Below are positions 1-7,862 of a stretch of 64,000 nucleotides of DNA, in pieces. Below the pieces are notes generated by a model that worked only from the letters and a program-made list of their open reading frames with translations, ran no database searches and was not told the DNA's origin. This stretch comes from Pseudomonas sp. FP1742 (GTDB lineage Bacteria > Pseudomonadota > Gammaproteobacteria > Pseudomonadales > Pseudomonadaceae): assembly GCF_030687145.1 (NCBI RefSeq), contig NZ_CP117460.1:4712001-4776000 (forward strand), read 5' to 3'. Position 1 is the first letter of the stretch. Each line of letters opens with the position of its first letter. The position numbers and the translations under genes were made by a program.

Positions 1-515
1 GCCTGTTTCAGATGGGCCACGAAATTGCACGGACGATGCCGGGAATCCAGTTGCTCGGCGAGAATACCGTCCCAACCAGTGCGCACGGCATTGGTCGACC
101 CTGGCAGACAGCAAACCAGAGTGCCATTGGCCAGACCGGCCAGGGCCCGGGACTGAACGGTAGAAGTGCCGATATCGGCCACCGATATTTGCCGGAACAG
201 TTCACCAAAGCCATCAACCTGCTTGTCCAGCAGACAACTCACGGCTTCAGGCGTGCTGTCGCGACCGGTGAACCCGGTACCGCCAGTGATCAGCACCACT
301 TGCACGACCTCATCGGCAATCCAGTTGGCGACTTGCGCGCGAATTTTGTAAAGGTCATCTTTGAGCAATACACGGGCCGCCAGGTTATGACCGGCAGCAC
401 TCAGGCGGTCGACGAAGACCTGGCCTGAGGTATCGGTTTCCAGGGTGCGGGTATCGCTAACCGTCAGCACCGCGATGTTGAGCGGTGCGAAAGGTACATC
501 AGCCTTGGCTTTCAT
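1..515 (-). CDS. moaB: Molybdenum cofactor biosynthesis protein MoaB (3' end outside window)
   Basis: MoaB/MogA-family protein of molybdopterin synthesis, which adenylylates or prepares molybdopterin for molybdate insertion. I read the reverse strand by eye: it starts MKAKADVPFAPLNIAVLTVS and carries the family's TGGTG motif (ITGGTGFTGRDST) and a later CLPGST(N)A motif that bind the pterin phosphate. About 171 codons are present and the frame runs open off the left edge, so only the last few residues of a roughly 175-residue protein are missing. It is divergent from mobA, separated by about 80 bases, so the two cofactor genes probably share a promoter region. Whether it is MoaB or MogA by function cannot be told from this fragment. 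Confidence 0.93.
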   Translation of the reverse strand, partial: MKAKADVPFAPLNIAVLTVSDTRTLETDTSGQVFVDRLSAAGHNLAARVLLKDDLYKIRAQVANWIADEVVQVVLITGGTGFTGRDSTPEAVSCLLDKQVDGFGELFRQISVADIGTSTVQSRALAGLANGTLVCCLPGSTNAVRTGWDGILAEQLDSRHRPCNFVAHLKQ

Positions 516-596
516 AGGCTCGTCCAGTTGTAGGAGAAACAGCCCGGTGTTATATCACAGCGCCTCATTTTTTCGCCGCCCCCATGGAGAAGTGCG

Positions 597-1199
597 ATGA
601 CTTCGAATACAGCTCTGCCGCCCTGCTCCATTTTGCTCCTGGCCGGCGGTCGTGGCCAACGCATGGGTGGTCAGGACAAGGGTTTGCTGGAATGGCACGG
701 CGAGCCGTTGATCGCGCATCTACACCGCAAGACCCGCCCGCTGAGTGATGACCTGATCATCTCCTGCAACAGAAACCTGGAAAAATATGCGCCTTATGCG
801 GATCAGTTGGTCCATGACGACGAAGGCGACTTTCCGGGGCCATTGGCGGGTATTCGCGCAGGTCTGAAGGCCGCTCGCCACACACACCTGCTGGTACTCC
901 CCTGCGATGTGCCACGCATCGATGCCGCGCTGCTCCAGAGCATGCGTGAAACCGCCGCGCAGCATCCGGACAAACCGTTGATGTTGCGCCATGGTGAACA
1001 CTGGGAACCCTTGCTGTGCATGATTCCCGTCGTTCTTTCAGCGGCTTTCGAGGCAGCCTGGACCAAAGGCGAGCGCAGCCCTGGCCGACTGATGCGCACA
1101 TTGGGCGCCACAGCCCTGCAGTGCCCCGACAACGACCCTCGTTTGGCCAACCTCAATACGCCGGAACTGTTAAGCACGCATCACACTGTGTCAGACTGA
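597..1199 (+). CDS. mobA: Molybdenum cofactor guanylyltransferase MobA
   Basis: MobA transfers GMP from GTP to Mo-molybdopterin to make the guanine dinucleotide cofactor used by DMSO-reductase-family enzymes such as nitrate reductase. The 200-residue protein has the N-terminal nucleotide-binding signature [17 protein letters not shown] near residues 15-31 and the acidic PCDVPR motif around residue 102, which coordinates metal and substrate. Length is normal for the family (about 195-200). The ATG follows GGAGAAGTGCG, which gives a Shine-Dalgarno sequence at useful spacing. It lies divergent from moaB, so the pair forms a small cofactor locus; the downstream lipoprotein gene is probably independent. 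Confidence 0.95.
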   Translation: MTSNTALPPCSILLLAGGRGQRMGGQDKGLLEWHGEPLIAHLHRKTRPLSDDLIISCNRNLEKYAPYADQLVHDDEGDFPGPLAGIRAGLKAARHTHLLVLPCDVPRIDAALLQSMRETAAQHPDKPLMLRHGEHWEPLLCMIPVVLSAAFEAAWTKGERSPGRLMRTLGATALQCPDNDPRLANLNTPELLSTHHTVSD

Positions 1200-1275
1200 C
1201 ACGCGAAGGAACTTGCGCGCGTTGCATACGTCTCAAGCTCAGCAACCAAAAGATTTTCCATTCGGAGACACACCC

Positions 1276-1497
1276 ATGACCCAACGGACCCTCGCCACTT
1301 TCATGCTCGCACTGGGCCTTGCAACCCTCGCCGGTTGTGCATCGCCTTCAGTGATCACCTTGAATGACGGTCGAGAAATCCAGGCCGTCGACGCGCCTAA
1401 GTACGATGAAGAATCGGGCTTTTACGAATTCGAACAGCTGGATGGCAAACACACCCGTATCAACAAGGATCAAATCCGTACCGTTAAAGAGTTGTAA
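1276..1497 (+). CDS. YgdI/YgdR-type small lipoprotein
   Basis: A 73-residue predicted lipoprotein. The hydrophobic signal (residues 4-18) ends in the lipobox LAGC, with Cys at about residue 19, so it should be lipidated and anchored in the envelope. The mature part (SVITLNDGREIQ..DAPKYDEESGFYEFEQLDGK) is the short SH3-like fold of the YgdI/YgdR family (DUF903). Function is not known for the family. I chose the ATG at 1276 because it begins the signal peptide directly and GGAGA lies upstream; an in-frame start 63 bases earlier would put charged residues ahead of the signal. A strong terminator follows. Confidence 0.88.
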   Translation: MTQRTLATFMLALGLATLAGCASPSVITLNDGREIQAVDAPKYDEESGFYEFEQLDGKHTRINKDQIRTVKEL

Positions 1498-1522
1498 TCT
1501 TTACGGCGATAACCGGATGCAG

Positions 1523-1550
1523 AAAAGCCCGCGTTTATGCGGGCTTTTTC
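1523..1550 (+). terminator. Rho-independent terminator after the YgdI-like lipoprotein gene
   Basis: A nine-base stem AAAGCCCGC / GCGGGCTTT with a six-base loop, followed by a T run (1544-1549). It sits 25 bases after the stop codon and before the convergent pseudouridine synthase gene, and the A-rich left flank lets it work on both strands. Confidence 0.85.
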
Positions 1551-1580
1551 GTGACCGAAGAAAAGCAGGATCGCCTGTAA

Positions 1581-2471
1581 TCACCACTCCAGGGTGATCG
1601 TGCTTTCAAACTCTCTTTCCTGCCCCGTGACCGGATCGACAAATCGCAATCCCTGGGCCAGCAACTTCAAGGGGTTGGCATAGTCGTCTTCTGCATCCTT
1701 GAGCACTTGTGGATAAAACGGATCATTGCAGATACCGGCCCCCAATGCCGCCATGTGCACTCGCAACTGATGCTTCTTGCCCGTCACCGGGTAAAGCGCA
1801 TAACGCCAGAAATCACCGTTTCTTTCCCTGACCTCGACAGCCGTCTCGGTATTGCTGACGCCCGGACCTTCCTGCATGCGAAAGAACGGCTCGCCATCGA
1901 TGAGTCGACTTTTATGAACCATCGGGAACGTCAGTTCAGGCAATGCCCGGGCGATTGCTTCGTAGCGTTTTTCGATCTGGCGAGTAGGAAACAATGACTG
2001 ATACGCTGACCGACTCTGAGGATTGGCTGAGAACAGCACCAGCCCTGCCGTATGCCGGTCAATGCGATGCAAAGGCACCAGGTGCGGGTTATCCAGGCGC
2101 CGGATCAGACGTCGCAGCAATGTCTGCTCCACGTATTCTCCAGCCGGCGTCACCGGCAGGAAGTGCGGCTTGTCCGCCACCACCAGATGCTCGTCGGCAT
2201 AGAGGATCGACTCCACCACCGGGATCGGTTTTTCGTCCGGCACCTCGCGAAAATAATGAATTCGCAGACCTTCCTTGTAAGGCAGATCCAGGGCGATCGG
2301 CATGCCTTGTCCATCGAGGACACGACCGCGAGCAATTCTGTCCAGCCATTGCTCACGACCGATGGCGCTGAAGTGTTCGCACAGGCAATCGAATACGGTC
2401 TGCCACCGGCCAGGTGGCAGATAGAGCGTGCTGGCCTGGTTGTGCGCAGCAGAAAAAGATGAAGTGGACAT
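1581..2471 (-). CDS. RluA-family pseudouridine synthase
   Basis: Converts a uridine in RNA to pseudouridine. The 296-residue protein has the RluA-family catalytic motif HRIDRHTAG with the nucleophilic Asp (around residue 140), preceded by ADEHLVVADKPHFLPVTP and followed by a C-terminal KKHQLRVHMA motif, all typical of the family. There is no clear N-terminal S4 domain. Target RNA cannot be told from sequence. I take ATG 2471 (MSTSSFSAA) because the seven extra upstream residues are poorly protein-like. It lies 72 bases downstream of the LexA-box-associated small gene in the same direction and could be read through from it. Confidence 0.9.
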   Translation of the reverse strand: MSTSSFSAAHNQASTLYLPPGRWQTVFDCLCEHFSAIGREQWLDRIARGRVLDGQGMPIALDLPYKEGLRIHYFREVPDEKPIPVVESILYADEHLVVADKPHFLPVTPAGEYVEQTLLRRLIRRLDNPHLVPLHRIDRHTAGLVLFSANPQSRSAYQSLFPTRQIEKRYEAIARALPELTFPMVHKSRLIDGEPFFRMQEGPGVSNTETAVEVRERNGDFWRYALYPVTGKKHQLRVHMAALGAGICNDPFYPQVLKDAEDDYANPLKLLAQGLRFVDPVTGQEREFESTITLEW

Positions 2472-2543
2472 ACGAAAAGCTCTAACCCTCAATGCAGGGC
2501 GGCATTATCCAACAGTGGCCGGAACGAACCTAGAAGAGAATCC

Positions 2544-2864
2544 TCAGGCCGGTATCGACTGCGTTCGAGCGGCTGCTTCGGTGAACTCCTTGAGCCAGCG
2601 CAGCACATCGACCGCTTCCCAGCGGCCAGGATCATAAAGCGCGTATAACAAACCCTGATAACCCACGACATCCAATTGCCGGTGATAACCCGCGCGCTGG
2701 AACAAGGCTTCGATTTCGGCGAAGCAGGTATTGAAATGCAGTTTATTGAAGGGCGTTTTCCCTTCCGTGACCAGACCATCCAGACGCAATTCGAGGACGG
2801 CCTCGCGCACCACGTCTGCCGACATCCGGTTCACGCTGTTCTTCAATTGTTCGACATTGACCAA
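2544..2864 (-). CDS. Uncharacterised 106-residue protein behind a LexA box
   Basis: I do not recognise a named family. The protein is soluble, with no signal peptide or membrane segment, mildly acidic, and rich in predicted helix (VNVEQLKNSVNRMSADVVREAV; DVLRWLKEFTEAAA). The start is TTG at 2864: a stop codon lies two codons upstream in frame, and AGAGGGA sits at good spacing on the reverse strand. A perfect CTGT-N8-ACAG LexA operator lies about 75-90 bases upstream with no other gene between, which suggests control by the SOS response. P. aeruginosa has several short uncharacterised LexA-regulon genes; whether this is an ortholog of one needs a database search. Confidence 0.8.
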   Translation of the reverse strand: MVNVEQLKNSVNRMSADVVREAVLELRLDGLVTEGKTPFNKLHFNTCFAEIEALFQRAGYHRQLDVVGYQGLLYALYDPGRWEAVDVLRWLKEFTEAAARTQSIPA

Positions 2865-2936
2865 GGTTCATCCCTCTGACTTCCGGGATCATCTGCCCAA
2901 ACCCGAACAGGGAGGAGCATGGCAGGCAATCCGAAT

Positions 2937-2956
2937 AACTGTATACACATACAGTA
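2937..2956. promoter_or_regulatory. LexA (SOS) operator
   Basis: The sequence holds CTGT-ATACACAT-ACAG (2939-2954) with A/T flanks, an exact match to the gammaproteobacterial CTGT-N8-ACAG SOS box. It lies between the glutaredoxin-like gene (stop codon side, 3025) and the start of the 106-residue gene at 2864, so the latter is the natural target on the minus strand. Confidence 0.88.
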
Positions 2957-3024
2957 ACCGAATAACCGACCTTTGGCCAATGGATGAAACGAGGATCGCG
3001 ACAGGTGGGGCATCGCCAGCAGTG

Positions 3025-3267
3025 TCAGGATTCGCGAAGGAACGCCACCACCTGCTCGGCACTAAACGGCCAGCCCAGTTCAGCGCCGGTATCGACCCGA
3101 CGCAACACCGGAATACGCAGGCTGTAGGCTTCGAACCAGGTTTCATCGTCAGCGATATCCACCAGCTCCACCAACAGACCACGCTCGACAAACTCCATCA
3201 GCATGGCTTCGGCGACTTCACAAAGATGGCAACCAACGGTGCCGAACAGCTGACATTCAGGAGGCAT
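3025..3267 (-). CDS. Glutaredoxin-like protein (DUF836)
   Basis: An 80-residue thioredoxin-fold protein with an N-terminal redox-type CHLC motif (residues 13-16) after QLFGTVG, and the cis-proline region RIPVLRR near residue 51. It matches the short DUF836/glutaredoxin-like family, whose substrates are unknown. It ends 161 bases before the next gene on the same strand, and the LexA box lies in that gap, so it is probably a separate transcription unit. No membrane or export signal is seen. Confidence 0.82.
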   Translation of the reverse strand: MPPECQLFGTVGCHLCEVAEAMLMEFVERGLLVELVDIADDETWFEAYSLRIPVLRRVDTGAELGWPFSAEQVVAFLRES

Positions 3268-3466
3268 GACGACAAGACCAAACGAAGTAAGCGCTCATTC
3301 TAGGCCCGCCATCAAACGCCGTCGAGCCGACGTCCGAGCAACGGTGACTTCAAGAGATTTCGGCAAAACTCTGACGCAAATCATTTGCGTCGCCGGTCAT
3401 TTGCGCGATGCTCGCATCTTTTTTGCCTCTACGCTTGAGTAGCCAGAACCCTCACCGGAGTTTTTT

Positions 3467-5179
3467 GTGTTTGCCAACTTGTTGATCATCCTCGCCTCCT
3501 CCCTGGTGGTGATTGCACTATTCCAGCGCCTGCGTTTGCCACCGGTGCTGGGCTACTTGTGCGTAGGGCTGATGATCGGGCCGACAGCGTTCAACTGGGT
3601 GAATGAAAACGAAGATTTGCCCGATCTGGCCGAATTGGGCGTGGTGTTCCTGCTGTTCTCCCTGGGGCTTGAGTTTTCCCTGTCGAAGATGCTCGCACTG
3701 CGCCAGGTGGTGTTTGGCCTGGGTAGCCTGCAAGTGCTGGGGTCCGGGATCTTGCTGGGAGCATTGCTGATGCTGTTCGGCATGCCGATCACACCGGCCC
3801 TGTTACTCGGCGCCGGTCTGGCGCTGTCGTCTACCGCCATTGTCAGCAAGGAGTTGAGCAGCCTCGGCGAAATATTCAGCCGTCACGGCCAGAATGCCAT
3901 CGCCGTGCTGTTGTTCCAGGACGTGATTGCGGTGTTGCTGCTGACGCTTGTGCCGGTGTTCGCCGGCAGCAGTGACCAGGCCTGGTATTGGGCGCTGCCG
4001 CTGACGCTGGCCAAGACCCTGGTGCTGTTCGTCGGTTTGCTGCTGGTCAGTCGCTGGTTTCTGCCACGGCTGTTCCATGAAGTCGCCTCAGCCCGGTCCG
4101 CGGAGCTGTTCGTGCTATTGGCGCTGGTGATCGTTCTGCTGACGGCCTGGCTGACGCACCTGCTCGGCCTCTCCCCTGCCCTGGGTGCCTTTCTCGCCGG
4201 CATGCTGCTGGGGGAAAGTCACTATCGCCATCAGATCGAGGCGGACATCCGTCCATTCCGCGACATCCTTCTTGGAGTGTTCTTCGTCAGTATCGGCATG
4301 CTGATCGACTTGCGGCTGTTTGCCAGCCACGGTCTGCTGATTCTCGGTCTGACGCTGGGGTTGCTGCTGATCAAGGGCACCCTGGTCGCACTGCTGGTCA
4401 AATGGCGCGGCAGCGATGGCGAAACTGCATGGCGCAGCGGCCTGGCATTGGCCCAGGGGGGCGAGTTCTGTTTTGCCTTGATGGCGCAGATGCAGCAGAA
4501 CAAACTGATGCCCGCCGACCTCGGCGGCCTGCTGTTGGCCGCGACTTTCTGCTCGATGCTGGTAACGCCTTTGCTGCTGCGCGCCGCTCCTCACGTTGCC
4601 ATGCGACTGCACCGCAAGCCCAACGAAGAGGCCGAGCTCGAAGAGATCAGCGCGCTCAACGCCAGCCTGCACAATCACGTCGTGATCTGTGGCTACGGTC
4701 GCGTAGGCCAATCCATCGGGCGCTTCCTGCGTCATGTCCATCAACCCTACATCGCGCTGGACACCGACCCGGTACGGGTCCGGGAAGCCGTCGTCAATGA
4801 AAGCTGCGTACATTACGGCGACTCACGTCGCGGCGAGCTGCTGATCGCAATAGGGTTGGAACGCGCCAGACTGCTGGTGGTCGCCGTGGACAAGACAGAC
4901 ATCGCGCTACTGATCCTCAAGGAAGCACGCCGGTTCAACCCGTCGGTGCCGATCCTGGTGCGCACACGGGACGACAGTCAGTTGGCCGAGTTGAAGGCAG
5001 CCGGGGCCAGCGAAGTCGTGCCCGAGTTGCTGGAATCCAGCCTGATGCTTGCCTCCCACGCGCTGATCATGCTGGGTATACCCGGTCAGCAGGTGCAAGA
5101 CCGGGTCGACCAGGTACGGCATGACCGCTATCGCCTGTTGCACGGTTTCTACCCCGGCACCGACGATGAAGAACGCTGA
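3467..5179 (+). CDS. Kef-type monovalent cation:proton antiporter (CPA2) with TrkA-N domain
   Basis: A 570-residue inner-membrane antiporter that probably exchanges K+ or Na+ for protons. Residues 1-380 form about a dozen hydrophobic segments of the CPA2 fold, including LGVVFLLFSLGLEFS and the ALSSTAIVSKEL motif. After a cytoplasmic linker comes a Rossmann TrkA-N (RCK) domain starting HVVICGYGRVGQS (about residue 405) with the nucleotide-binding GxGxxG and an Asp at ALDTDP. This is the KefB/KefC architecture, where NAD(H) or glutathione adducts gate the channel, but the ancillary KefF/KefG subunit gene is absent nearby. The start is GTG with CCGGAG upstream. Confidence 0.9.
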   Translation: MFANLLIILASSLVVIALFQRLRLPPVLGYLCVGLMIGPTAFNWVNENEDLPDLAELGVVFLLFSLGLEFSLSKMLALRQVVFGLGSLQVLGSGILLGALLMLFGMPITPALLLGAGLALSSTAIVSKELSSLGEIFSRHGQNAIAVLLFQDVIAVLLLTLVPVFAGSSDQAWYWALPLTLAKTLVLFVGLLLVSRWFLPRLFHEVASARSAELFVLLALVIVLLTAWLTHLLGLSPALGAFLAGMLLGESHYRHQIEADIRPFRDILLGVFFVSIGMLIDLRLFASHGLLILGLTLGLLLIKGTLVALLVKWRGSDGETAWRSGLALAQGGEFCFALMAQMQQNKLMPADLGGLLLAATFCSMLVTPLLLRAAPHVAMRLHRKPNEEAELEEISALNASLHNHVVICGYGRVGQSIGRFLRHVHQPYIALDTDPVRVREAVVNESCVHYGDSRRGELLIAIGLERARLLVVAVDKTDIALLILKEARRFNPSVPILVRTRDDSQLAELKAAGASEVVPELLESSLMLASHALIMLGIPGQQVQDRVDQVRHDRYRLLHGFYPGTDDEER

Positions 5180-5180
5180 C

Positions 5181-6389
5181 TCAATCCAGACTCACGGCGC
5201 CGATCTTGTGCACCGACAAGTCCGCGCCGTAATACTCTTCTTCCTGGCTCAGGCGCAGGCCATGGACCACCTTGATCGCGCCATACACGGCAAAACCACC
5301 GGCCAGGGCCACGACCACCCCCAAAGAAGTGCCGATCAACTGGCTGATCAGGCTCACGCCCCCCAAACCACCCAAAGCGGTTTGACCGAAGATACCGCAA
5401 GCGATCCCGCCCCAGACGCCACACAGCCCATGCAAAGGCCAGACACCCAGTACATCGTCGATACGCCATTTGCCTTGGGCCGCGGTAAAGCACCACACAA
5501 ACAGGGCTCCGGCGATGGCACCTGTCACCAAGGCGCCCACCGGGTGCATCAGATCCGAGCCGGCGCAGATCGCCACCAAACCGGCCAACGGGCCGTTATG
5601 CAGGAAGCCCGGGTCATTGCGCCCGACGATCAACGCCGCCACCGTGCCACCGACCAGGGCCATCAACGAGTTCACCGCCACCAACCCGCTGACGCCCTGC
5701 AGGGTCTGGGCGCTCATCACGTTGAAGCCAAACCAGCCGACGATCAGGATCCACGAACCCAGCGCCAGAAAGGGGATGCTCGACGGCGCGAATGCCACCA
5801 ATCGTCCGTCGCGATAACGACCTTGCCTTGGCCCGAGCAACAACACCGCCGCGAGTGCCAGCCAGCCGCCCATGGCATGAACCACCACGGAGCCGGCGAA
5901 GTCATGGAAACTGGCGCCGAAGCGTTCCAGCAACCAGGCTTGCAAACCGAAGTTGCCATTCCAGACCATGCCTTCGAAGAAGGGGTAGATGAACGCCACG
6001 ATCAGCGCTGTCGCGCACAACTGCGGAACGAACCGGGCGCGCTCGGCGATACCTCCGGAAATGATCGCCGGTATCGCCGCCGCAAAGGTCAGCAGAAAGA
6101 AAAACTTCACCAATCCATAGCCATGGTCGACGGTGATTACCGCCGCCGGTTGCATAAAAGTGACCCCGTAGGAAATCCAATAGCCTATAAAGAAGTAAGC
6201 AAGGGTCGAAACGGCGAAGTCGCTGAGGATCTTCGACAAGGCGTTGACCTGGTTCTTTTGTCGAACCGTCCCGACCTCGAGAAAGGCGAAACCGGCGTGC
6301 ATGGCCAAAACCATGACTGCACCGATAAGGATGAACAACGTGTTGGAGCTATGGACCAGACTGTCCACAGCACTTTGCAGATTTTCCAT
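5181..6389 (-). CDS. amt: Ammonium transporter, Amt family
   Basis: A 402-residue membrane protein that conducts NH3/NH4+ across the inner membrane. It has eleven or so hydrophobic segments; the early motif FAFLEVGTVRQKN is typical of Amt proteins, the pore twin-histidine residues appear in DFAGSVVVHAMGG and LHGLCGVWGG, and the fold repeats are intact. The N-terminus starts directly with a helix (MENLQSAVDSLVHSS) without a cleavable signal, as in many proteobacterial Amt proteins that lack the E. coli leader. No glnK gene lies beside it, so PII control would act from elsewhere. It converges on the Kef-type gene with one base between stop codons. Confidence 0.94.
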   Translation of the reverse strand: MENLQSAVDSLVHSSNTLFILIGAVMVLAMHAGFAFLEVGTVRQKNQVNALSKILSDFAVSTLAYFFIGYWISYGVTFMQPAAVITVDHGYGLVKFFFLLTFAAAIPAIISGGIAERARFVPQLCATALIVAFIYPFFEGMVWNGNFGLQAWLLERFGASFHDFAGSVVVHAMGGWLALAAVLLLGPRQGRYRDGRLVAFAPSSIPFLALGSWILIVGWFGFNVMSAQTLQGVSGLVAVNSLMALVGGTVAALIVGRNDPGFLHNGPLAGLVAICAGSDLMHPVGALVTGAIAGALFVWCFTAAQGKWRIDDVLGVWPLHGLCGVWGGIACGIFGQTALGGLGGVSLISQLIGTSLGVVVALAGGFAVYGAIKVVHGLRLSQEEEYYGADLSVHKIGAVSLD

Positions 6390-6694
6390 GGATTGGCAGA
6401 CCTGAAGGCTAAAAAAAGCACCAAAGCAGTTCGCACAGATGACTTACGCACCAAGTTGCAGCTCATCCCGAGTGAAGCGTTGATCCGGATGAACCGTTTT
6501 GGCGCACAGGAACCGAGTCTCTGCGCGGGTTTTGATTGTTTGAGTCAGGGTTTTCCTGAAATCATGCCCGGCAACAGCGCATCGGCGCTGGCCGACGCAC
6601 CACGACATAGCAAAAGATGTACCAGTCATTCGTACTGAACCTTCGCGCAAGGCTCATACTCGAACGCTTCAGAAGCCACTTACGGAGATCACCA
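6390..6694. other. Intergenic region between amt and the yqjD-like gene
   Basis: A 305-base divergent intergenic region that must hold promoters for both neighbours. I looked for a sigma-54 -24/-12 pair (TGGCAC-N5-TTGC) for amt, as found at many nitrogen-controlled amt genes, and saw no convincing match. Short open frames here lack ribosome sites. Nothing else is recognised. Confidence 0.5.
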
Positions 6695-7009
6695 ATGGCA
6701 CGCATCAAGGCAAAGACTGCTCAAGAAATTCTGATGGAAGACTTTCAGACACTGGTCAGCGACACCGAACGGTTGCTGGAACACACCGCATCCCTGGCCG
6801 GCGACCAGGCCGATGAGCTGCGTGAGCAGATCCGCGACAGCCTGCTGCGCGCCCGGGAGACCTTGAAGCTGACCGAAGACTCCCTGCGCGAGCGCGGCAA
6901 AGCGGCTGTCACCGCCACGGAAGATTACGTCCAGACCAACCCATGGCAATCGGTCGGGATTGCAGCCGGCGTGGGTTTCCTGATCGGCCTGCTGGCCACT
7001 CGGCGCTGA
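6695..7009 (+). CDS. DUF883 (ElaB/YqjD/YgaM) family protein
   Basis: A 104-residue protein with a long amphipathic helical body (residues 10-80, rich in E, L, R, D heptads) and a single C-terminal membrane helix (WQSVGIAAGVGFLIGLLATRR). This is the ElaB/YqjD layout: a tail-anchored inner-membrane protein which in E. coli binds ribosomes in stationary phase. A good GGAGATCACCA leader precedes the ATG. It is the first gene of a compact three-gene operon with the YqjE-like and YqjK-like genes; one base separates it from the next start. Confidence 0.9.
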   Translation: MARIKAKTAQEILMEDFQTLVSDTERLLEHTASLAGDQADELREQIRDSLLRARETLKLTEDSLRERGKAAVTATEDYVQTNPWQSVGIAAGVGFLIGLLATRR

Positions 7010-7010
7010 T

Positions 7011-7400
7011 ATGGCAATCGGAGAATCCGGCTCGTCCACGACGGGCACCGGCTCATCACCGCGGCGCCTGGGTGCCGCGTTTCTTGGATTGCTGCACAGC
7101 CATGTCGAACTGTTCGGCATCGAACTGCAGGAACAAAAAGCACGCACCGTAAGCCTGTTGCTGTTTGCAGGCCTTACGTTGGTCTTTGCCTTGTTATTGC
7201 TGGTGGGCCTGTCGACGCTGGTGTTGATTCTGTTTTGGGACACCTATCGCCTGGCAGCGATCATCGGGCTCTGTGTGTTCTATACCCTCGCAGCGTTGTT
7301 CTGTGCGATGCGTTTGAGAGCAGCGATTTTCGATGAGTCCTCGCCCTTCCATGGCACCCTGGAAGAGCTGGCCAATGATCGGGAGCGTCTGTTGCCATGA
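7011..7400 (+). CDS. YqjE/holin-like phage-holin-family membrane protein
   Basis: A 129-residue inner-membrane protein of the YqjE (DUF1469, 'putative actinobacterial holin-X') family. After a Gly/Ser/Thr-rich N-terminus and an amphipathic stretch (LHSHVELFGIELQEQKAR) there are two strong hydrophobic segments, roughly residues 47-75 and 82-104. The 'holin' label is historical; there is no phage context. It begins just after the yqjD-like stop and overlaps the next gene by four bases (ATGA), so it is co-translated as part of the trio. Confidence 0.86.
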   Translation: MAIGESGSSTTGTGSSPRRLGAAFLGLLHSHVELFGIELQEQKARTVSLLLFAGLTLVFALLLLVGLSTLVLILFWDTYRLAAIIGLCVFYTLAALFCAMRLRAAIFDESSPFHGTLEELANDRERLLP

Positions 7401-7738
7401 GCATGCCTGAACTTCCCCGCAACAGTTCACGCACGGAAATGCGCAAGGCGCTGATCCGCTTGCGCATGGAAATGCATCGCCAGGAAATTCGCCACGAATC
7501 CCAACAACTGCTGCTGCCCCTGCAACGGGTGCGTGGCATGACACAAAACCTGCAAGACGGTTTCGGCATCAAACACGCCCCGCTCTGGGGCATTGCGGCC
7601 GTTATCGGATTGGGCTTTCTGACCGGCAAGGGGGCCAAGGGCGGCGGGATCGGCAGCCTGACTCGTCTGGCTCGCCTTGGCATCACGCTGGGACCTCTGA
7701 TCAAGCTGATCATGCAGGGCTCTTCGCGCAAACACTAA
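7397..7738 (+). CDS. YqjK-like protein
   Basis: A 113-residue protein, third gene of the yqjD-yqjE-yqjK-like operon. The N-terminal half is highly basic and helical (MRKALIRLRMEMHRQEIRHE), and the second half contains a glycine-rich hydrophobic segment (GIAAVIGLGFLTGKGAKGGG), suggesting membrane association. Function is unknown. Its start codon overlaps the upstream stop by four bases. A perfect inverted repeat lies 36 bases downstream and may end the operon. Confidence 0.8.
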   Translation: MSMPELPRNSSRTEMRKALIRLRMEMHRQEIRHESQQLLLPLQRVRGMTQNLQDGFGIKHAPLWGIAAVIGLGFLTGKGAKGGGIGSLTRLARLGITLGPLIKLIMQGSSRKH

Positions 7739-7773
7739 TCAGCCCTGTTTGGCTGCATTCTTGCAATACCACC

Positions 7774-7805
7774 AGGATTAACCTCTTTATCGAGCGGTTA
7801 ATCCT
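7774..7805. promoter_or_regulatory. Perfect 10-base inverted repeat ahead of the EAL gene
   Basis: AGGATTAACC (7774-7783) and GGTTAATCCT (7796-7805) with a 12-base loop. No T run follows, so a simple terminator is doubtful; it may be an operator for the EAL gene starting at 7863, or a weak terminator of the yqj-like operon. Confidence 0.55.
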
Positions 7806-7862
7806 GCGTGCCTGCCTGGCGACCAGGTTTTATCCAGAACAAAACCTTACTAAGGAGGCCTC

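Noticed and set aside
8..428. Open frames on the plus strand over moaB
   Set aside because: Antisense shadows of the clearly conserved moaB frame.
5121..6638. 505-codon plus-strand open frame over amt
   Set aside because: Antisense to the conserved Amt frame; low-complexity Gln/Arg/His-rich translation.
6444..6650. Minus-strand 68-codon open frame in the amt upstream region
   Set aside because: No ribosome site, composition not protein-like, and it covers the promoter region expected for amt.
6390..6694. Sigma-54 promoter for amt
   Set aside because: No TGGCAC-N5-TTGC match could be found upstream of the amt start by eye.
7011..7400. Phage holin / prophage remnant
   Set aside because: The 'holin' family name comes from a misleading domain label; neighbours are the yqjD/yqjK-like chromosomal genes and there are no phage genes nearby.
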